From JAFCUW01 sp049898325 (GTDB taxonomy: Bacteria > Pseudomonadota > Gammaproteobacteria > Burkholderiales > Burkholderiaceae_D), in the NCBI RefSeq assembly GCF_049898325.1, contig NZ_JAFCXL010000002.1:1-64000 (forward strand): DNA of 64,000 bases, read 5' to 3'. The translations under genes and the position numbers were made by a program. How positions within the stretch are numbered: the stretch's first letter is position 1; every line of letters starts with the position of its first letter. Below, piece after piece: positions 60,384 through 64,000 of the stretch. The notes beneath the pieces are model-generated. The model had not been told where the DNA came from, did not search any database, and saw nothing but the letters and a program-made list of their open reading frames with translations.

Positions 60384-61085
60384 ATGTTCAAGTCGATGTT
60401 TGCCGCGATCGTTTGCCTGTGTGCCCACGGCGCCGGCGCCGCCACCCTGACCGCGCAGGAGACCCGCTGGTTGCAGGCGGCCGCCCCCGTGCTGGCGTAT
60501 TCGCAGGAACTGAAGTTACCGATCGATATCGTGGTCCAGCCCGCGGCCGGCCCGAATGACGTGCCCATCGCCATGGGTTTTGATGGACAACGCTGCAAAC
60601 TGGTGCTGTCGATGCGCGGCAACGACGACGCCGACGCCATCCTGGCCGACGCCGCGCCCGAACAGCGGGCCACGATGATCGAAGCGATGGTGGCCCATGA
60701 AGTGGGGCATTGCTGGCGTTACGCGCACGGCGTCTGGCACGCGCTGCCGGCCGGCTTCATCGACGGCGCTGCCGGCAGCGCACCCGAAGAAGCGCGCCTG
60801 GCCGCCTTGATTCGCGAAATGCGCGAGATGCGCCGCGAAGAAGGATTTTCCGACCTGGTGGCGCTGGCGTGGACGGCGCGCCGCCATCCGCGCCACTACC
60901 AGGCCGTGCGGGACTGGCTGGCCGGCCTGCGCCAGGCACAACCGGTGCCGCGTGGCGGCCACGACACCCTGGCCTGGGTGGCGCTGGCGGCCGATCCCGC
61001 CGTGTTTGCCTTGGGTGCGACGCCGTTCGATGCCGTCGACGGCGTGTGGCTGGCGGGATTGCGGCGCGACGACGCCGACCTATAA
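60384..61085 (+). CDS. secreted zincin-like putative metallopeptidase
   Basis: This 233-aa protein has a signal peptide (about 1-19, ending GAGA) and a zinc-peptidase motif HEVGH (H105, E106, H109) in a helix after AMVAHEVGHCWRY. A second Glu in EEGFSDLVALAW about 35 residues later is in the right place to be the third zinc ligand, as in gluzincins. No other family features are recognised, so proteolysis is inferred from the motif only. I start at ATG 60384, with a GAGG site nine bases upstream. It lies after a strong terminator, so it has its own promoter. Confidence 0.75.
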   Translation: MFKSMFAAIVCLCAHGAGAATLTAQETRWLQAAAPVLAYSQELKLPIDIVVQPAAGPNDVPIAMGFDGQRCKLVLSMRGNDDADAILADAAPEQRATMIEAMVAHEVGHCWRYAHGVWHALPAGFIDGAAGSAPEEARLAALIREMREMRREEGFSDLVALAWTARRHPRHYQAVRDWLAGLRQAQPVPRGGHDTLAWVALAADPAVFALGATPFDAVDGVWLAGLRRDDADL

Positions 61086-61216
61086 GAACCGGCTCCAGGG
61101 CTGGCCCTGGACAGGCGTGATTGTCATGGTAAATCCGATAAGTGTACGATGCCGCACAGATTGGCCGGGCCAGCCGGCGTCTAATGGGGGCATACAAGCA
61201 CAGTCAAGGAACCACC

Positions 61217-62209
61217 ATGCAAAGCACATTCAAAACGACCATCCTGGCAACCCTGCTGGCCACCGCCATGAGCGCCAGCTACGCCGCCGCGCCCACCGCC
61301 GCCCTCAATCACGACCCGGCGACCTACCGCAACGTGACGCAGAAAGCGGCCGCCGACTTCAAGCTGGCCACCAATGCCTGCAAGGACATGAGCGGCAACG
61401 CCAAGAACGTCTGCATGGAAGAAGCCAAGGCGGCCCGCGCGCACACGGAAGCTGACGCAGTGGCCCAGTACAACAACACCAGCGCTGGCCGCGCCAAGGC
61501 CAGGAACGCCGTCGCCGACGCCGATTTCGCCGTTGCCAAGGCCAAGTGCCAGGACGCCAGCGGCGCCGAAAAAGACAGCTGCCTGGCCAATGCCGGCGCC
61601 GTGCACACGGCCGCCATCGCCGAAGTGAAGGCGGACCGCGCCGTCGCCGGCGCCACGCCCGTCACCACCGCGCCCGCGCCGGCCGGCAGCGCCGCCGCCG
61701 CCGCCGTCGAAAAATGCGCGGAAGTGGCCGGTGCCAGGACTGGCTGCCTGATCGACAACCGCAGCGGCGCCGTCACCACCCTCGGCGCCACCACCACCAC
61801 CACCACCACGGTGGCGCCGATGTCTTCTGAAAAAATCGCCGACCAGGGGCGCGCCGCCGCCGCCACCGTGGTCGAAAAAACCAGGGAAGTCGCTGCCACC
61901 GTGGCCGAAAAAACCCGTAGCGCCGTCGCCAGGACGGAAGTGGCCGCAGACAAGGCGGAAGTCAAGTCCGCGGTCGCGGCCCGCAAGACCGGCGTGGTCG
62001 TGGCCGATTCGGTCATCACCACCAAGGTCAAGGCCGATATCTTCAAGGAGCCCGAACTGAAATCGATGGCGATCCACGTCGAGACGGAGAAGGGCGTGGT
62101 CATGCTCAGCGGCTTCGTCGATGCGAAAGCCGATGCGGACAAGGCGGTCACGCTGGCCCGCAATATCGAGGGTGTGACGAGTGTAAAAAGTGCGATCAAA
62201 GTAAAATAA
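61217..62209 (+). CDS. BON-domain periplasmic protein
   Basis: This 330-aa exported protein has a signal peptide (about 1-24, ending SYAAA). A Lys/Ala-rich helical region with repeated Cys pairs follows (ACKDMSGNAKNVCMEEAK, and KCQDASGAEKDSCLANAG), then an Ala/Thr-rich linker with a run of Thr coded by repeated ACC. Next come an Ala/Lys helix and a BON domain (about 255-330; VITTKVKADIFKEPELKS, GVVMLSGFVD). BON domains bind membranes or lipoproteins in the envelope and are often linked to osmotic stress (OsmY type). I start at ATG 61217, with AAGGA seven bases upstream. The Cys-pair repeat part is of unknown role. Confidence 0.88.
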   Translation: MQSTFKTTILATLLATAMSASYAAAPTAALNHDPATYRNVTQKAAADFKLATNACKDMSGNAKNVCMEEAKAARAHTEADAVAQYNNTSAGRAKARNAVADADFAVAKAKCQDASGAEKDSCLANAGAVHTAAIAEVKADRAVAGATPVTTAPAPAGSAAAAAVEKCAEVAGARTGCLIDNRSGAVTTLGATTTTTTTVAPMSSEKIADQGRAAAATVVEKTREVAATVAEKTRSAVARTEVAADKAEVKSAVAARKTGVVVADSVITTKVKADIFKEPELKSMAIHVETEKGVVMLSGFVDAKADADKAVTLARNIEGVTSVKSAIKVK

Positions 62210-62233
62210 AGCGATCAAACGACCGGCGAGATG

Positions 62234-62254
62234 ACCGGCCGGGCCCGGTGATTT
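62234..62254 (+). terminator. weak terminator-like hairpin after the BON gene
   Basis: ACCGG / CCGGT around CCGGGC is followed by GATTTT, 25 bases after the stop. The stem is short and the T-run has only four bases. Confidence 0.35.
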
Positions 62255-62420
62255 TCCAGGTGGACGCAAGGCCAGGCGCGAGCGGTGTTCGCGCCGGGCA
62301 ATGGCGGATCGCTCAGGGCCGCTGTCGGGTTTCCACACAATGCTTGCGTCTGCGATTCGTTTCGCGGGGCAGGCATTTTTTGTTGACTGGCGGGGCAGGC
62401 CTCGGGCGCCGGCGCTGGCG

Positions 62421-62426
62421 TATAAT
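62421..62426 (+). promoter_or_regulatory. consensus -10 element before the HDOD gene
   Basis: TATAAT ends six bases before the GTG at 62433. No convincing -35 is seen at 16-18 bases upstream, where the sequence is very GC-rich. If used, transcription would begin at the start codon. Confidence 0.45.
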
Positions 62427-62432
62427 TTTGCG

Positions 62433-63281
62433 GTGAACAGACTAGAAACCTTCGGCCTTATTGCCGCGCAAGCCGAGCGTGGCGAGATCAGCTTTCCGAC
62501 CAGCGTCAATGCCGTGCTGCGCCTGCAGCGCGCGCTTGACGACCCCGACTGCCATCTCGACGAAGCCATCAAGCTGGTGCTGGGCGAACCGCAACTGGCG
62601 GCGCGCACGGTGGCGCTGGCCAATTCGGTCGCCTATGGCGGCGGCCATGGCGGCATTGCCGTCACCAATGTGCGCGCCGCGCTGGGCCGCACCGGCATGC
62701 GCAACCTGCAACTGCTCGTTGCCAGCCTGGTGGTGCGCCAGTTCGGCAGCCGCATCGTCAACCGCGAGCTGCGCGCCAAGGCCGAGCAGCTCTGGCAGCA
62801 CACCGCCCACGTGGCCGCGCTGGCGCGCGTGCTGGCGCAACGGGTGACGTATGTCGATCCCGATACCGCCGTCTTTGCCGCCATCGTCCACGAGGTGGGC
62901 GCCTTCTACCTGCTCTCGCGCGCCGATGAATTTCCCGGCCTGCTCGATGCCGACCCGGAAAACTGGATCGCCCTGTGCGAAGAGGTGGTCAGCGCCGAGG
63001 TACTGCGCAAGCTCGCCGTGCCGCCCGTGGTGGCCGAGGCCATCGGCGGCTTGCGCCATGGCCTGATGGGCATGCCGCCCGTCAGCCTGCTCGACACCCT
63101 GCTGCTGGCCAACGCGCTCGCGCCCGTGGCCTCGCCGCTGGACGCGTCGCCGCGCGTGCCCGACGGCATCGTCCACGAGCACAGCGCCCTTGACCTGGTG
63201 TTTGACCGGGCCAGCATGGACAGCATCCTCGCCGAAGCGGCCGAACAGCATCGCCAGATGAGCGCGGCGCTGCTGGTGTAA
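62433..63281 (+). CDS. HDOD-domain signalling protein
   Basis: This 282-aa cytoplasmic protein consists mainly of an HDOD domain (about 15-205), a non-catalytic relative of HD phosphohydrolases found in signalling proteins. Typical blocks are FPTSVNAVLRLQRAL, RTVALANSVAYG, NVRAALGRTGMRNLQ and AAIVHEVGAFYLL. I choose the GTG at 62433 because the conserved region begins there (NRLETFGLIAAQAERGE) and a consensus -10 lies just before it; ATG at 62340 and 62301 would add a low-complexity extension. It is followed after 75 bases by a PAS-domain gene in the same direction, a pairing common in c-di-GMP signalling (inference). Confidence 0.85.
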   Translation: MNRLETFGLIAAQAERGEISFPTSVNAVLRLQRALDDPDCHLDEAIKLVLGEPQLAARTVALANSVAYGGGHGGIAVTNVRAALGRTGMRNLQLLVASLVVRQFGSRIVNRELRAKAEQLWQHTAHVAALARVLAQRVTYVDPDTAVFAAIVHEVGAFYLLSRADEFPGLLDADPENWIALCEEVVSAEVLRKLAVPPVVAEAIGGLRHGLMGMPPVSLLDTLLLANALAPVASPLDASPRVPDGIVHEHSALDLVFDRASMDSILAEAAEQHRQMSAALLV

Positions 63282-63356
63282 GTATTTAAAGGCGGATGCT
63301 GGCGAACCAAGTCGTAAGGATTAGGTCAAAAACCACACCCTTGCCGTGAGCTCGCC

Positions 63357-64000
63357 ATGCATCGCCTGGATTTGCAACAATTGCCCTGTATTACGCTCGA
63401 CGCCGGCGGCGCCGTCACCAGCTGGAACGCACAATGGGCCGCCGCGCTGGGCGAAGCCGATCTGGCGGGGCTGCGTCCTTGGCTCGAGTTGTTGCATGCG
63501 CCGCCCGGCGACCGCGGCGGCGACCGCGTCGGCAAGCACGTCGATGTCCACATCGGCCCCGCCGGCGCCAGTGTGCGCAGCATGCTGTTCCAGCCGCTGC
63601 TGGGGACCGACGGTGCGCTGCGCCAGTGGCTCGGTTATCTGCTGCCCTTGCCGGTGGCGCGCAGCCACCGCGAGCTCATCGAGGAACTGCCGCTGCGTAC
63701 GCTGATCAAACTGGGCAGCAACCTGTTTTTCGTCGTCGACGACGAGGGCAAGCTGGTGCTGTGGAACCGGCGCGTCGAAGACACCGCCGGCCGCAACGCC
63801 GACGCGCTGCGCGACAGCCCCGTCAGCGCGCTGTTCGCGGCGGCCGACCAGGCGCTGGTCGAGCAGCAACTGGTGCAGGTGTTGCAGTGCGATGCCGAAA
63901 TCCAGCTCGAAGCGCAGCTCGCCACGCCCACCGGCACCATTCCCTACATGATCTGGGGCTCGCGCCTGCATTGCGAGGGCCGCTATTACATGGTGTCGAT
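63357..64000 (+). CDS. PAS-domain sensor protein, N-terminal part, continues beyond the window
   Basis: About 214 codons are visible and the frame is open to the edge. A first PAS-like fold covers about 5-110 (CITLDAGGAVTSWNAQWAA). A linker (PLPVARSHRELIEELPLRTL) leads to a second PAS domain from about 120 (NLFFVVDDEGKLVLWNRRVE). No membrane segment is seen. Such N-termini usually lead into GGDEF, EAL or kinase domains, but none is visible here, so the output is unknown. It follows the HDOD gene in the same direction. The frame runs from ATG 63357. Confidence 0.75.
   Translation, partial: MHRLDLQQLPCITLDAGGAVTSWNAQWAAALGEADLAGLRPWLELLHAPPGDRGGDRVGKHVDVHIGPAGASVRSMLFQPLLGTDGALRQWLGYLLPLPVARSHRELIEELPLRTLIKLGSNLFFVVDDEGKLVLWNRRVEDTAGRNADALRDSPVSALFAAADQALVEQQLVQVLQCDAEIQLEAQLATPTGTIPYMIWGSRLHCEGRYYMVS

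Overview
The window looks like chromosomal DNA of a GC-rich betaproteobacterium, most likely Oxalobacteraceae (Massilia / Duganella / Janthinobacterium group). Reasons: the zapB-like/zapA/6S RNA/EVE-domain order, a small Trp-rich membrane protein of the kind known from betaproteobacteria, a glucokinase fused to an RpiR regulator, a dihydrolipoamide dehydrogenase with its own lipoyl domain, and a CIRCE-controlled groESL operon. The genus is an inference; no marker gene was compared. Long reading frames antisense to real genes are common here because of the GC-rich third codon position and were left out.

Layout. 1-950: an IS110-family insertion sequence cut by the window edge, its transposase broken by a one-base homopolymer change. 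987-7834: a small membrane protein, a membrane-anchored serine hydrolase, an OmpR-type regulator with an overlapping histidine kinase, and a PAS-GGDEF-EAL protein. 7933-23869: an alpha-glucan / maltodextrin region with two SLC45-like MFS transporters, phosphoglucomutase, secreted alpha-amylase, glucokinase-RpiR fusion, pullulanase, POT-family transporter and alpha-glucosidase. A Fur-box-controlled DUF2325 pair (16121-17678) sits inside it. Four 15-bp sites of one pattern lie in the two divergent control regions of this cluster. 23894-27579: a four-gene YtrA-type regulator / ABC transporter / lipoprotein operon with a perfect palindromic operator.

27646-31481: groESL with CIRCE, zapB-like/zapA, 6S RNA, EVE protein. 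31548-35411: two methyl-accepting chemotaxis proteins with matching promoters and nearly identical signalling halves. 35532-44763: sulfite-exporter-like protein, lgt coupled to a LysR gene, Trp-rich protein, cytochrome c, orphan amino-acid binding protein, holC operon, DUF4124-glutaredoxin protein, oligopeptidase A, folD. 45044-51297: aceE-aceF-lpdA for pyruvate dehydrogenase. 51482-55049: a large Upf1-like helicase and a small membrane protein. 55073-60275: TetR repressor divergent from an EmrA-EmrB-NodT efflux operon. 60384-64000: a zincin-like secreted protein, a BON-domain protein, an HDOD protein and a PAS protein running off the end.

How the genes work together: the glucan cluster can be read as a route from extracellular starch or glycogen to glucose-6-phosphate (amylase and pullulanase outside the cytoplasm, MFS uptake, alpha-glucosidase and glucokinase inside). 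The fusion protein is the obvious candidate for the regulator, since it carries both the kinase that makes the hexose phosphate and an SIS domain that could sense it. The best candidates for undescribed biology are this shared operator system, the Upf1-like helicase with its long coiled insertion, the iron-regulated DUF2325 pair, the YtrA-type ABC operon with its oversized permease, and leaderless starts for zapB and the HDOD gene.
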